Shown: positions 43,254 through 52,201, counted from the stretch's first letter. The stretch: 64,000 nt of DNA from Comamonas serinivorans (GCF_002158865.1 NZ_CP021455.1:930001-994000); one strand, 5' to 3'. A program made the numbers and translations. Notes: generated by a model from the letters alone, not told the origin.

Positions 43254-43970
43254 ATGGCGCCCACCCTGTTGCAAGCGAAACAGCTGCGCGTGGCCTACGG
43301 CGGCATCGAAGCCGTCAAGGGCATCGACTTCGAGGTGCACGAGGGCGAGCTGGTCTCGCTCATCGGCTCCAACGGCGCTGGCAAAACCACCACCATGAAA
43401 GCCATCACGGGCGGTCTGCCGCTCAAGGGCGGCGAGGTGCTGTACCTGGGCAAGCCCATCAGCGGCCAGGGCCCGTGGGACCTGGTGCGCCAGGGCCTGG
43501 CCATGGTGCCCGAGGGACGCGGCGTGTTCACGCGCATGAGCATCACCGAAAACCTGCTCATGGGCGCCTACACACGGCGCGACAAGGCCGAGATCGCGGC
43601 CGACATCGAGCGCGTGTTCACCACCTTCCCGCGCCTGCGCGAGCGCAAGGATCAGCTGGCCGGCACGATGTCGGGCGGCGAACAGCAGATGCTGGCCATG
43701 GGGCGCGCGCTGCTGAGCCGGCCCAAGGTGCTGCTGCTCGACGAGCCATCCATGGGGCTGTCGCCCATCATGGTCGACAAGATCTTCGAGGTGGTGGCCC
43801 AGGTTCATGCCCAGGGCACGACCATCGTGCTCGTGGAGCAGAACGCCAGCCGTGCGCTGGCCATCGCCGACCGCGGCTACGTCATGGAATCGGGCCTCAT
43901 CACCATGACGGGCACGGGCAAGGACCTGCTCAACGACGAGAAGGTGCGCGCGGCCTACCTGGGCGAGTGA
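43254..43970 (+). CDS. livF: branched-chain amino acid ABC ATPase (LivF-like)
   Basis: ATPase of 238 residues: Walker A GSNGAGKTTT, signature MSGGEQQMLAMGRAL, Walker B VLLLDEPSMGLS. Last gene of the first HAAT operon. No T-tailed terminator follows; instead a perfect palindromic element sits 105 nt on. Confidence 0.94.
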   Translation: MAPTLLQAKQLRVAYGGIEAVKGIDFEVHEGELVSLIGSNGAGKTTTMKAITGGLPLKGGEVLYLGKPISGQGPWDLVRQGLAMVPEGRGVFTRMSITENLLMGAYTRRDKAEIAADIERVFTTFPRLRERKDQLAGTMSGGEQQMLAMGRALLSRPKVLLLDEPSMGLSPIMVDKIFEVVAQVHAQGTTIVLVEQNASRALAIADRGYVMESGLITMTGTGKDLLNDEKVRAAYLGE

Positions 43971-44075
43971 GGCTTCGGCCTGACCCAGCCCGATCGGCGC
44001 GCGTGCCGCCAGCACGGGCTCACGCCTCGCGGCCCCGTCCATGCCACTGGGGTGAGGGAAGGTTAAATGTCAAGC

Positions 44076-44123
44076 AGTATGGGCCCATTGCCGTTCAACA
44101 TTGAACGGCAATGGGCCCATACT
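44076..44123. repeat. 48-bp palindromic element, copy 8 (perfect)
   Basis: The only perfect copy: 23-bp arms (AGTATGGGCCCATTGCCGTT and the three bases CAA) with a CA loop, completely self-complementary. It lies between the convergent ends of livF and the FMN dehydrogenase gene, 23 nt past the latter's stop. The other copies look like decayed or selected variants of this form. Confidence 0.95.
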
Positions 44124-44146
44124 CATGGATGATCTTCAATAGCTGG

Positions 44147-45319
44147 TCAACGGGGCGCAGGTCCTGACCGCACGATGAATTCGCCATCCAGCGCATTCAC
44201 GTCGCGGCAGCCCAGCAGGCCGAGGTTGCGGTCGATCTCCGCCCCCAGGATGTCGATCACGCGCGCCACCCCGGCCTGACCCGCGACGGCAGCGCCGTAC
44301 AGCATGGGCCGGCCCAGAAACACCAGGCGCGCGCCCAGGGCCATGGCCTTGAGGATGTCGCTGCCGCGGCGGAAGCCGCCGTCGATCATCACGGGGAAGT
44401 CGCGCGGCACGGCGGCGACCACGCTGGGCAAGGCGTCCAGCGAGGCCTGCGCGCCGTCGAGCTGGCGCCCGCCGTGGTTGGACACGATGACGCCGTCCAG
44501 CCCCAGCCGGTGCGCCCGTTCGGCGTCGGCCGGGTGCGCCACACCCTTGAGCACGATGCGGCCCGGCCATTGCTCGCGCATCCAGGCCATGTGACGCCAG
44601 TCCAGTTTGTCGCGGCCCTGGCGCAGGCCGCCCTGGGGCTCTTCGGTGATGCGCCAGCCGTGCGTGTCGGCCACCGCGTTGCAGAAGCGCGGAATCGCGC
44701 GGTCGGTGAGCAGGGTGCGTGCAAACACGTTGGCCGACCAGCGGGGGTGGCGCACCCCATCCCAGAACAGGCCGTTGCTGAACTGGAAGGGGATGGTGAA
44801 GCCGTTGCGCTGGTTGTTCTCGCGGTTGGCGCCAATGGGCGTGTCGATGGTGACGACCAGCACCTCCACGCCGCTTGTTCGCAACCTTTGCATCAAGGGC
44901 GCCAGCACGGCCTGGTCGCCGGGGATGTAGCCCTGGTACCAGAAGGGCAGGCCGGCGTCGCGCAGCTGCTCCATGGGCAGGGTGGAGAAGCCGCTCAGCA
45001 CGAAGGGGATGCCCGCTTCGGCCGCAGCCTGCGCCAGGTGCTGCTCGCAGCGGTGCCGGCACATGGCCGTCACGCCCATGGGGGCAATGCCGAAAGGTTG
45101 ACGCCAGGTCTGGCCCCACAGCGTGACCGACTGCGAACGCTGTGCCACGCCCGCCAGGCCCTTGGGCCGAAACTGCACGTGGCGAAAAGCCTCGCGATTC
45201 GCTGCCAGCGTCAGGCCATCTTCGGTGCCGCCGTTCACGTAGCCAAAAACGGAACGGGGCAGCAGGGCTTGGGCGCTGCGTTCGAAATCGGCGACCGACA
45301 ACAGGTGATTCAGGTTCAT
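44147..45319 (-). CDS. FMN-dependent alpha-hydroxy-acid dehydrogenase
   Basis: Enzyme of 390 residues in the lactate/mandelate dehydrogenase family. The active-site SNHGGRQLDG block lies around residue 285, with PIGIAPMGV-like flavin contacts (FGIAPMGVTAM) and VMIDGGFRRGSDILKAMALGA binding the phosphate. It would oxidise a 2-hydroxy acid to a 2-oxo acid. Its ATG overlaps the stop of the upstream Bug receptor (ATGA), so the three genes on this strand form one operon. Confidence 0.92.
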   Translation of the reverse strand: MNLNHLLSVADFERSAQALLPRSVFGYVNGGTEDGLTLAANREAFRHVQFRPKGLAGVAQRSQSVTLWGQTWRQPFGIAPMGVTAMCRHRCEQHLAQAAAEAGIPFVLSGFSTLPMEQLRDAGLPFWYQGYIPGDQAVLAPLMQRLRTSGVEVLVVTIDTPIGANRENNQRNGFTIPFQFSNGLFWDGVRHPRWSANVFARTLLTDRAIPRFCNAVADTHGWRITEEPQGGLRQGRDKLDWRHMAWMREQWPGRIVLKGVAHPADAERAHRLGLDGVIVSNHGGRQLDGAQASLDALPSVVAAVPRDFPVMIDGGFRRGSDILKAMALGARLVFLGRPMLYGAAVAGQAGVARVIDILGAEIDRNLGLLGCRDVNALDGEFIVRSGPAPR

Positions 45320-46338
45320 TGCAGTGGAATCTGGGCTTGCGTGATCTTGGCCTGCCAGAAGTCGCGCTCCTGTCGCATGCGTTGGCCGAAGGCGCTGGCC
45401 GAGGTGTCGGTGAGCATGAAGCCCAGCGCGTCCATCTTCTGCCTGAACTCGGGCGTTTGCTTGACGGCGGCGATGCCGGCCTCCAGCTGCTTGAGCACCT
45501 GCGGTGGCAGCTTGCCCGGGCCCATGACGCCGGTCCAGCCATTGACGTCGATGCCGCGGTAGCCGCTTTCCGCCATGGTCGGCACCTGGGGCAGGGCCGG
45601 ATGCCGCTGGGGCGAGGTGATGGCCAAGGCCCTGAGCTTGCCGCTGTTGACCAGGCCGATGGCGCTGTCGGTCTGGGCGAACACGAAGCTCACCTGGCCG
45701 GCCATCACGTCGTTGATCGCAGGCGCGTTGCCTTTGTAGGGCACGTGCATCATGGGTGCGTTGGCGGCGCGCGAGAACAGCTCGCCCGCCAGGTGGTTGG
45801 TGCCGCCAACGCCCGACGAGCCATAGGTGACGGCATGGGGGTTCTGCCTGGCGTGATCCACCAGGTCTTTCAGCGTTTTGGCGGGCGTTTGCGGCCCGGC
45901 CAGCAGCACCAGCGCGTAGTCCACCACGGCCGACACGGCGGTGAAGTCCTTCACCACATCCAGGCGGAAGTGGGGCTGCGTGAGCGGCGCAATCGCCGTC
46001 ACCGGCGAGGCCATGACGCCCAGCGTGTAGCCGTCGGCTGGTGCCCGTGACAAGGCCGTCAGCGCCACGAGGCCGCTGGCGCCAACGCGGTTGTCCACCA
46101 CCACGGCCTGGCCCCAGAGTGTGCTCAGGCCGTGTGCCAGCTGACGCGCCACCAGGTCGGTGGGTCCGCCAGCCGCATACGGCACCAGCAGCGTGATGGG
46201 TTTGTTCGGGTAGGCGGTGGCATCGGTGCGATCCTGGGCGTGGCTGGGTGCGGCGCCCAGGCCCAGCGTGGCCAGGGCCAACACAGCCAAGGTGGCGCGG
46301 CGCGTGCGCATTCGCACCGGGTGGTGTGGGTGAGGCAT
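45316..46338 (-). CDS. TctC/Bug-family periplasmic receptor
   Basis: Receptor of about 340 residues with signal peptide ending APSHAQ and the family blocks LLVPYAAGGPTDLVARQL, VVVDNRVGASG and VPYKGNAPAIND. ATG 46338 is 17 nt after the preceding receptor gene; an internal ATG at 46311 gives a shorter signal peptide. Middle gene of a receptor-receptor-dehydrogenase operon. Confidence 0.92.
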   Translation of the reverse strand: MPHPHHPVRMRTRRATLAVLALATLGLGAAPSHAQDRTDATAYPNKPITLLVPYAAGGPTDLVARQLAHGLSTLWGQAVVVDNRVGASGLVALTALSRAPADGYTLGVMASPVTAIAPLTQPHFRLDVVKDFTAVSAVVDYALVLLAGPQTPAKTLKDLVDHARQNPHAVTYGSSGVGGTNHLAGELFSRAANAPMMHVPYKGNAPAINDVMAGQVSFVFAQTDSAIGLVNSGKLRALAITSPQRHPALPQVPTMAESGYRGIDVNGWTGVMGPGKLPPQVLKQLEAGIAAVKQTPEFRQKMDALGFMLTDTSASAFGQRMRQERDFWQAKITQAQIPLQ

Positions 46339-46355
46339 GGTGTTGGCGTGTCCGG

Positions 46356-47333
46356 TCAGTCCAGGGTGATGTGGGCGGCCTGAACCGTCTTGCCCCACAT
46401 CTCGGCCTCTTGAAGGATGAAACGCTGGAAGGCCTCGGGTGCCATGGGTCGGCTGCTCACGCCCATGTCTTCGAAGCGCTTGACCACGGTCGGCGCGGCC
46501 AGCGCCTCCGTCAGGGCGGCGTGCAGCTGCGCGATGACCGGGCGCGGGGTGCCCGCGGGTGCCACGATGCCGTTCCAGGCCGACACCTGGTAGCCGGGCA
46601 GTGTTTCGGCCAGGCTGGGCACGTTGGGCGTCATGGGTGAGCGTTGGGCCGTGGTCACGGCCAGGGCCTTGAGCTTGCCGGCCTTCACGTGCGGCAGGGC
46701 CGAGATCATGGTGTCGAAGCTCAACTCGCACACGCCGGCCACCGTGTCTGCGATGGCGGGGGCGCTGCCCTTGTACGGCACGTGCGTGATCCGCACGCCC
46801 GCGCGGTGGCAGAACAGCTCGCCCGCCATGTGGGTGGAGTTGCCTTTGCCCGAGCTGGAGAAGTTCAGTTTGTTGGGGTTGGCCTTGGCGTAGGCGATCA
46901 GTTCGGCCACCGAGTTCACGGGCAGGCTGGGGTGGGCCACCAGCATGATGGGCCCTTCCTGCAGGAAGCCGATCGGCGAGAAGCTGGCCTTCAGGTCATA
47001 GCCCGGCTTGGCGTACAGCCAGCCGTTGATGGGGTGGGCCGTGGTCAGGATGCCCAGCGTGTAGCCGTCGGCTTCGGCGCGCGCCAGGGCCTCCAGCCCC
47101 AGGTTGCCGCCTGCGCCCGGGCGGTTGTCGACCACGAAGGGCTGGCCCAGCGCGCGGGCCATGCCGTCGGCCGCCAGGCGCGCCGCGATGTCCGTCGAGC
47201 CGCCAGGCGTGAAGGGCACGATGACCCGCACCGACTTGCGCGGCCAGGCGGTGTTGGCCCAGGCTGCCGGGGCCAGGGCGGCCAGCGTGCCGGCGCCGGC
47301 CTGTTTCAGCACGGTGCGTCGCGTGCAATCCAT
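46356..47333 (-). CDS. TctC/Bug-family periplasmic receptor
   Basis: Receptor of 325 residues with a twin-arginine-like start (CTRRTVLKQAGAGT) and VIVPFTPGGSTDIAARLAAD, VVDNRPGAGG and VPYKGSAPAIAD. AAGGAG precedes the ATG. It is the first gene of the operon and diverges from the RraA gene. Two different receptors in one operon suggest two related ligands or one partially redundant uptake route. Confidence 0.93.
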   Translation of the reverse strand: MDCTRRTVLKQAGAGTLAALAPAAWANTAWPRKSVRVIVPFTPGGSTDIAARLAADGMARALGQPFVVDNRPGAGGNLGLEALARAEADGYTLGILTTAHPINGWLYAKPGYDLKASFSPIGFLQEGPIMLVAHPSLPVNSVAELIAYAKANPNKLNFSSSGKGNSTHMAGELFCHRAGVRITHVPYKGSAPAIADTVAGVCELSFDTMISALPHVKAGKLKALAVTTAQRSPMTPNVPSLAETLPGYQVSAWNGIVAPAGTPRPVIAQLHAALTEALAAPTVVKRFEDMGVSSRPMAPEAFQRFILQEAEMWGKTVQAAHITLD

Positions 47334-47434
47334 GTCTTGTCTCCTTGTGGGTGTGCAGAGCCAGCGCGGGCCGCCGGGTGGTGGGCGCGAACCTTAGCGC
47401 ACAGCCCTCAAAAATCCAATTAATGATTCATCCA

Positions 47435-47463
47435 TTGAAATTATTATTTCTTTTTGATATGTT
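47435..47463 (+). promoter_or_regulatory. sigma-70 promoter of the RraA gene with candidate IclR operator
   Basis: -35 TTGAAA, a 17-bp spacer and -10 TATGTT in an AT-rich island. The overlapping GAAATTATTATTTC (47437-47450) has the form GAAAT-N4-ATTTC, the same as in the promoter of the ThDP enzyme at 51750-51763. It lies between divergent operons and could serve both. Confidence 0.65.
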
Positions 47464-47496
47464 AAACGCCTTCATTTGGACCCCACGAGGCACACC

Positions 47497-48171
47497 TTGG
47501 CCATCACCTACGGCACCCGGCCGGCGACGTCCGCCGAACTCATCGCAGCCTTTCAGGGCCTGGCCACCAGCACCATCGGCAACGTGCTGGACGACCTGGG
47601 CATTGGCGGCATCGGGCTCAACCTGCGTCCGGTGGCGCCGGGCATGCGCTTCGTGGGGGCGGCGCTCACGGTCAAAGAGGTCACGGGGGCGCAGCACGCC
47701 TACCTGGCCTCGGAATTCGGCCTGGGCGCCGTGGTCGACCTGTGCCAGCCGCTGGACGTGGTCGTGATCGACAACGGCGGCCAGCAGGTGTCGACCTGGG
47801 GCGGCGTGGCTTCGGTGGCGGCGGTGCAGAACGGCACGGCCGGCCTGGTGGTGGATGGCGGCGTGCGCGATGCCGACGAGATCACCGAGCTGGGCTTCCC
47901 GGTGTTTTCCCGCCACGTCGTGCCGCTGTCGGGCAAGACGCGGGTCAAGGTCATCGAGATCAACACCACCGTGAAAATCGACGGCATGGCGGTGCAGGCG
48001 GGCGACATCGTCGTGGGCGATGCCAGCGGCCTGGTGGTGGTGCCGCTGGCCCGGGCAGCCGAGGTGGCGCGTCTGGCCAGCGAGCTCGAACGCCAGGACC
48101 GGCAGGCCAGCGACGAGATCCGCAAGGGCCTGAGCTTCACGGAAGCCCTGCGCAAGTTCGCTAAACTCTGA
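47497..48171 (+). CDS. RraA-like/HMG-CHA aldolase family protein
   Basis: Protein of about 224 residues. STIGNVLDDLGIGG, VDLCQPLDVVVIDNGGQ and VDGGVRDADEI (with the Arg-Asp pair that binds metal and carboxylate) are the blocks of bacterial HMG/CHA aldolases, which split 4-hydroxy-4-methyl-2-oxoglutarate-type acids to pyruvate. The start is TTG 47497 behind GAGG at 6 nt; there is no ATG in position. The context of hydroxy-acid catabolism favours aldolase over RNase E inhibitor function. Confidence 0.85.
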   Translation: MAITYGTRPATSAELIAAFQGLATSTIGNVLDDLGIGGIGLNLRPVAPGMRFVGAALTVKEVTGAQHAYLASEFGLGAVVDLCQPLDVVVIDNGGQQVSTWGGVASVAAVQNGTAGLVVDGGVRDADEITELGFPVFSRHVVPLSGKTRVKVIEINTTVKIDGMAVQAGDIVVGDASGLVVVPLARAAEVARLASELERQDRQASDEIRKGLSFTEALRKFAKL

Positions 48172-48477
48172 CGCCGCCTGGCGCCCGCGCCGGCAAGCCG
48201 TTGACGCGTGGGCCGCAGCGGGCGTCGGCCTGGGCAAGCATCGCCCGGCTGTGGGCCCGTGGCCAGCCGGATTGGCCGGCTCGTGCGAAGGCCCGGCGCT
48301 GCCGGCCAACGCCATCGGCGCGGTGCCGCGCTGCCGAGCAGGCAATGCTTTGATTTGATGGGGTATGGGTGTATTGCCGTTCGAAATACAACGGAAGTGG
48401 CCCCATACTGCCTCGATTGCGGCTGGTCTTGCCCGTTCCAGGCTGCGCCTTGCTGACCGATTCCTCACCCACCGTCC
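48172..48477. other. intergenic region before the IclR gene
   Basis: The 306 nt contain palindromic element copy 9 (48362-48409) 68 nt before the IclR start. Nothing else is supported. Confidence 0.5.
48362..48409. repeat. 48-bp palindromic element, copy 9
   Basis: Ends GGTATGG/CCATACT. The first pair is G opposite T, which stays paired as G-U in RNA. Inner stem CCGTT/AACGG intact. Confidence 0.88.
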
Positions 48478-49407
48478 ATGCCCAGAACCCGCAAGACCCC
48501 GTCCCCTGGCCTCGATCCCGCGCGCGACGCGCAGGGCGCCTCGCCCGACGCCGCACCGCGCGACAGCGTGCCGACTGGCGTGCCGATCGGCGTACTGGAC
48601 GCCGCCGAGGGCAAGGGCAAGGGCAAGGGCCTGGCCGGCACCTTGCTGCGGGGCTTGGCCATCCTCGACGCCCTGATCGCGGCGGGCCACCCCATGACGC
48701 TGGCCGAGCTGGCGGCCGGCGTCCAGCTGGACCAGAGCACCACCTTGCGCCTGCTGCGTTCGCTCGAAGAGGCCCAGCGCGTCATCCGCGTGGGGGACGG
48801 CAAGCACTACCTGGCCTCGCCGTCCACGCTGCGGCCGCTGCCGCTCAAGCACCCGCTGGAAGAGCTGCGCCGCCAGGCCGACCCGCTGGTGCGGGCGCTG
48901 GCCAACAAGATCCAGCAATCGGTGGTGCTCGTGGCCTACATCGGCGGCGAGCGCGTGGCGGTCGACGTGATGCAGGCGGGCAGTTCGCTGAACCCCTATT
49001 ACGCCACCTGGCTGCACGGCCCGCTGCACGCCTCGGGGCCCGGCAAGGCGCTGCTGCTGGCGAGTGACCCGGCCCGGCGCGAGGCCCTGCTGGGCGCGCC
49101 GCCTTACGTGGCCCGCACCGCAAAAACCCTCACCACGCGGGCCGAGGTCGAGGCCGACCTGGCGCTGGCCGCGAGCCGCGGCTACGTGCTGGTGCGCGAC
49201 GAGTTCTACGACGGGCTGAGCGCCATCGCCGCCAACTTCCAGGCCTGGGACAAGACTGCCCTGGGCTGCCTGGCCGTCACCGGCTACACGGCTGACTTTG
49301 ACGACGACACCGTGGCCGCCATCGCCAAAGAGCTGCTGGCCTGCACCCGGCTGGTGCCGCTGCAGGTGCCGGCGCTGCAGCAGATTGCCCAGTTCTCGGG
49401 TCGTTGA
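48478..49407 (+). CDS. IclR-family transcriptional regulator
   Basis: Regulator of 309 residues. After a low-complexity N-terminal ~50 residues (Pro/Ala-rich, then GKGKGKG) come the winged helix (TLAELAAGVQLDQSTTLRLL) and the effector domain (GPLHASGPGKALLLAS). It lies between the RraA and ThDP-enzyme genes, both with GAAAT-N4-ATTTC palindromes in their promoters, so it is the likely controller of the cluster. Confidence 0.9.
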   Translation: MPRTRKTPSPGLDPARDAQGASPDAAPRDSVPTGVPIGVLDAAEGKGKGKGLAGTLLRGLAILDALIAAGHPMTLAELAAGVQLDQSTTLRLLRSLEEAQRVIRVGDGKHYLASPSTLRPLPLKHPLEELRRQADPLVRALANKIQQSVVLVAYIGGERVAVDVMQAGSSLNPYYATWLHGPLHASGPGKALLLASDPARREALLGAPPYVARTAKTLTTRAEVEADLALAASRGYVLVRDEFYDGLSAIAANFQAWDKTALGCLAVTGYTADFDDDTVAAIAKELLACTRLVPLQVPALQQIAQFSGR

Positions 49408-49964
49408 ATGATCTGAGGGTATGGCGCCATGCCCGTTTGAAGGCAAACGAAAGCATGGCCATACTCGCCTGATTCTCGCGCGCCTTCGCCGATCACGGGC
49501 GCCCGCATCGGGTCATGCCCTGGCAGCTGGACCCCTTGACCCGCCCAGGCGCACGCGATGCCGACCACACGCCCAGGTGCGAACCCGGCGCCGAGTGGGC
49601 CAACACTGCGGACGTCATCGACCGCAATGCGGCCTCAAGCCCGGGCTGAGGTCCAGGATCGGGGGGCTTGAGTCCGTGAACGAAGCGACGCGGCCCGGAC
49701 CCGGTGTGGATCGACGCCATGCGCCATCGACACCCCGATGGACGTGGCGGGCCCGTCGGTGGCATCCAGGGGACGCTTCCTCGCAGCGCAGCAGGGTCGA
49801 CGCGCGCAGCGCTCCCGTCAGCAGCATGTAGTTGGCCGACAGGCCTTTGACGAACGGCTGGGTGTTGCCCTCGATGCGCGCCTTCTGGCCGTCGATTTCC
49901 TTGTGGTCACCCAAGCCCAGCGTGGCATGGGCTCCAGCCGCCCCACACCATTGGCCACGCCCAC
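49408..49964. other. intergenic region, convergent ends
   Basis: The 557 nt between the IclR and ThDP-enzyme genes. Palindromic element copy 10 sits at 49418-49465. I see no supported gene in the remaining 500 nt. Confidence 0.5.
49418..49465. repeat. 48-bp palindromic element, copy 10
   Basis: Ends GGTATGG/CCATACT (G-U closing pair in RNA). Inner arms CGTTTG/CAAACG pair. It starts exactly 10 nt after the IclR stop codon. Confidence 0.85.
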
Positions 49965-51683
49965 TCACCCGCGGCCCCGGCCTGCGGCCACGGCGGCGTC
50001 GCGCACCTGCGTGAGCGTGAAGGCCGGGCTGATGGCTTCGGGGTCGATCACGCAGTGCACGATGGCCGGCAGGCCCGACGCACGGGCGCGTGCGAAGGCC
50101 GGGGCGAAGTCCTCGGTGCGCTCCACGCGCTCGCCATGGCCGCCAAAGGCCCGCGCATAGGCGGCGAAATCGGGGTTGCGCAAGGCGGTGGCGCTGACGC
50201 GGCCCGGGTACTCGCGCTCCTGGTGCATGCGGATGGTGCCGTACATGCCGTTGTCCACCACGATGACCACGATGGGCAGCCCATACTGCACGGCGGTGGC
50301 GAACTCCTGGCCGTTCATGAGGAAGCAGCCATCGCCCGCGAAGGCCACCACGGTCTTGTCGGGGAACACGCGCTGCGCCCCCACGGCCGCGGGCACGCCA
50401 TAGCCCATCGAGCCCGAGGTGGGGGCCAGCTGCGTGCCATAGCCGTTGAAGCGGTAGAAGCGGTGCACCCAGGTGGCGTAGTTGCCCGCGCCGTTGCAGA
50501 CGATGGCATCGGCCGGCAGCACCTGGTTCAGGTGGTCCATGACCTGGGCCATCTGCAGCTCGCCCGGCGTGGTGATGCCCTCGGTGCTGCTCCAGGCCTC
50601 GTAGATGTCGCGCAGCCCGTGGGCATAGGCCGTGCGCGATGCCGCAGCGGGCAGGGGCTCGCCCAGGGCCTGGACGAACGCGGCCGGCGTGGCGCAGATG
50701 CCCAGCGTGGGCGCGTAGACGCGGCCGATTTCGGCGGCATCGGGGTAGACGTGAATCAGCGTCTGCTGCGGCACCGGGATGTCGAGCAGCGTGTAGCCCT
50801 GGCTGGGCGTTTCGGACATGCGGCTGCCGATCAGCAGCACCAGGTCCGCGCGCTTGACCTGCTCGACCAGCTGTAGGTTGGGACCGAAGCCCAGGTCGCC
50901 GACGAAGGCGGTGTTCGCCGTGGGAAACAGCATCTGGCGGCGCAACGACACCGTCACCGGCAGGTTCGAGGCCTCGGCCCAGCGGGCGAACTGCGCCACG
51001 GCGTCGGCGTCCCAGCGCGAGCCGCCCAGCACCACCAGCGGCCGCTCGGCGCGGGCGAGCAGGTCGCGCGCCTCGGCCACCTGGTCGGCGCCGGGATGGG
51101 CAGCCACCTCGCGCACGGGCCGGGCGTCGGCGCAGTCGGCGCGCTCCACCAGCATGTCTTCAGGCAGGGCAATCAGCACCGGCCCCGGCCGGCCTGAGGT
51201 GGCCGTGTGCACGGCGCGTGAGACCACCTCGGGGATGCGGCCGGCGTCGTCGATCTCGGTCACCCACTTGGCGATGTGGCCAAAGGCCGCGCGGTAGTCC
51301 AACTCCTGCAGGGCGCCGCGCTCGCGCACACCGCGTTCGACCTGGCCCACGAAGACCAGCACCGGTGTGGCGTCGTGCGTGGCGATGTGGATGCCCGGCG
51401 TGGCGTTGGTGGCCCCGGGGCCGCGGGTGACGAAGCAGGCCGCGGGCTGGCCCGTGAGCTTGCCGTGGGCCTCGGCCATCATCATGGCGCCGCCTTCCTG
51501 GCGGCAGACGGTCACCTCGAGGTCGGCGTCGTGCAGGGCATCCAGCACGGCCAGGTAGCTTTCACCGGGCACGCAGAACACATGGCGAATGCCATGGATG
51601 CGCAGCTGGTCGACCAGGATCTGGCCGCCTGTGCGCGCAGCGGGGGAGGGGGAGGGGGAGGGGGAGTTGGAACAGGCGTGCAT
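49965..51683 (-). CDS. thiamine-diphosphate-dependent enzyme (acetolactate synthase/decarboxylase family)
   Basis: A 572-residue three-domain ThDP enzyme. The N-terminal domain has the activating Glu in CRQEGGAMMMAEAHG; the C-terminal domain has the ThDP/Mg motif from GDGCFLMNGQE to VVDN about 25 residues later. No FAD or acetolactate-synthase regulatory partner is nearby. In this cluster a 2-oxo-acid decarboxylase acting after the FMN dehydrogenase is plausible, similar in logic to the mandelate pathway; that is inference. Residues 7-14 are encoded by a GGGGGA repeat. Confidence 0.87.
   Translation of the reverse strand: MHACSNSPSPSPSPAARTGGQILVDQLRIHGIRHVFCVPGESYLAVLDALHDADLEVTVCRQEGGAMMMAEAHGKLTGQPAACFVTRGPGATNATPGIHIATHDATPVLVFVGQVERGVRERGALQELDYRAAFGHIAKWVTEIDDAGRIPEVVSRAVHTATSGRPGPVLIALPEDMLVERADCADARPVREVAAHPGADQVAEARDLLARAERPLVVLGGSRWDADAVAQFARWAEASNLPVTVSLRRQMLFPTANTAFVGDLGFGPNLQLVEQVKRADLVLLIGSRMSETPSQGYTLLDIPVPQQTLIHVYPDAAEIGRVYAPTLGICATPAAFVQALGEPLPAAASRTAYAHGLRDIYEAWSSTEGITTPGELQMAQVMDHLNQVLPADAIVCNGAGNYATWVHRFYRFNGYGTQLAPTSGSMGYGVPAAVGAQRVFPDKTVVAFAGDGCFLMNGQEFATAVQYGLPIVVIVVDNGMYGTIRMHQEREYPGRVSATALRNPDFAAYARAFGGHGERVERTEDFAPAFARARASGLPAIVHCVIDPEAISPAFTLTQVRDAAVAAGRGRG
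51642..51665. repeat. four tandem GGGGGA units inside the ThDP-enzyme gene
   Basis: Four perfect 6-bp units encode the Ser-Pro repeat near the N-terminus of the ThDP enzyme. Gain or loss of a unit keeps the frame, so it can vary length but not switch the gene off. Confidence 0.85.
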
Positions 51684-51738
51684 GGCAGAAGGGAGGCAGG
51701 CCGGAGCAGCACCGCCTCATCAATTTTGACGAATTGAA

Positions 51739-51767
51739 ATCATAAAAATGAAATTTAAATTTCACAA
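51739..51767 (-). promoter_or_regulatory. sigma-70 promoter of the ThDP-enzyme gene with candidate IclR operator
   Basis: On the minus strand, -35 TTGTGA and -10 TATGAT are 17 bp apart. The spacer and the edge of the -35 contain the perfect 14-bp palindrome GAAATTTAAATTTC (51750-51763), where a bound repressor would block RNA polymerase. Confidence 0.7.
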
Positions 51768-51836
51768 TAGGGGTTTGACGCCAGGGCGATGCGGGCCGCG
51801 GCGTCCAGGGTGGAGAGGGGCACGCGTGAGGGGCAT

Positions 51837-51890
51837 GACCAGTTGCTGGCAGTAGCTGGGGTCGGTCAGGATGTCCTGATAGCCCGTCAT
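51837..51890 (-). pseudogene. CarA-like scrap
   Basis: Minus-strand peptide MTGYQDILTDPSYCQQLV closely matches the conserved N-terminal block of carbamoyl-phosphate synthase small subunit (MTGYQEILTDPSYxxQIV). The flanks do not match. It is a micro-remnant near argF, a gene of the same pathway. Confidence 0.55.
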
Positions 51891-51989
51891 GGCCGTGGGC
51901 TTGGCTGGGGCAGCGGGCACCGTGCGGTCGCCCTTCCCTCGCGTTGCTGGGACGCCGAAAGGGAGGAGCCGCCCGTGTACCGGCACCGT

Positions 51990-52028
51990 GCGGGCGTCCA
52001 GGGCGGGTGTCCGGGGCGGGTGTCCGGG
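51990..52028. repeat. short tandem repeat, 13-bp unit
   Basis: Three units of GCGGGTGTCCGGG: the last two identical, the first with two differences. A fourth partial unit follows. Noncoding. Confidence 0.7.
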
Positions 52029-52153
52029 GCGGGCAAATGCAGCGTGGTGGTGGGGCGAAGGTGCGAGCGGCAAGCACTCAGGGCACAGACCCTGGCTGGA
52101 CGGCCTGGGTGCCCCATGCCGCAGGACCGCTGTGCGGCGATGAATGAAATGGC

Positions 52154-52201
52154 AGTATCGGCTGGATTGCGCTGTTGACTCAACGACAAAAGACCGATAC
52201 T
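52154..52201. repeat. 48-bp palindromic element, copy 11
   Basis: Ends AGTATCGG/CCGATACT. Position 6 is C paired with G instead of the usual G with C, a paired change. The inner stem is weak. It lies 147 nt beyond the argF stop. Confidence 0.82.
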
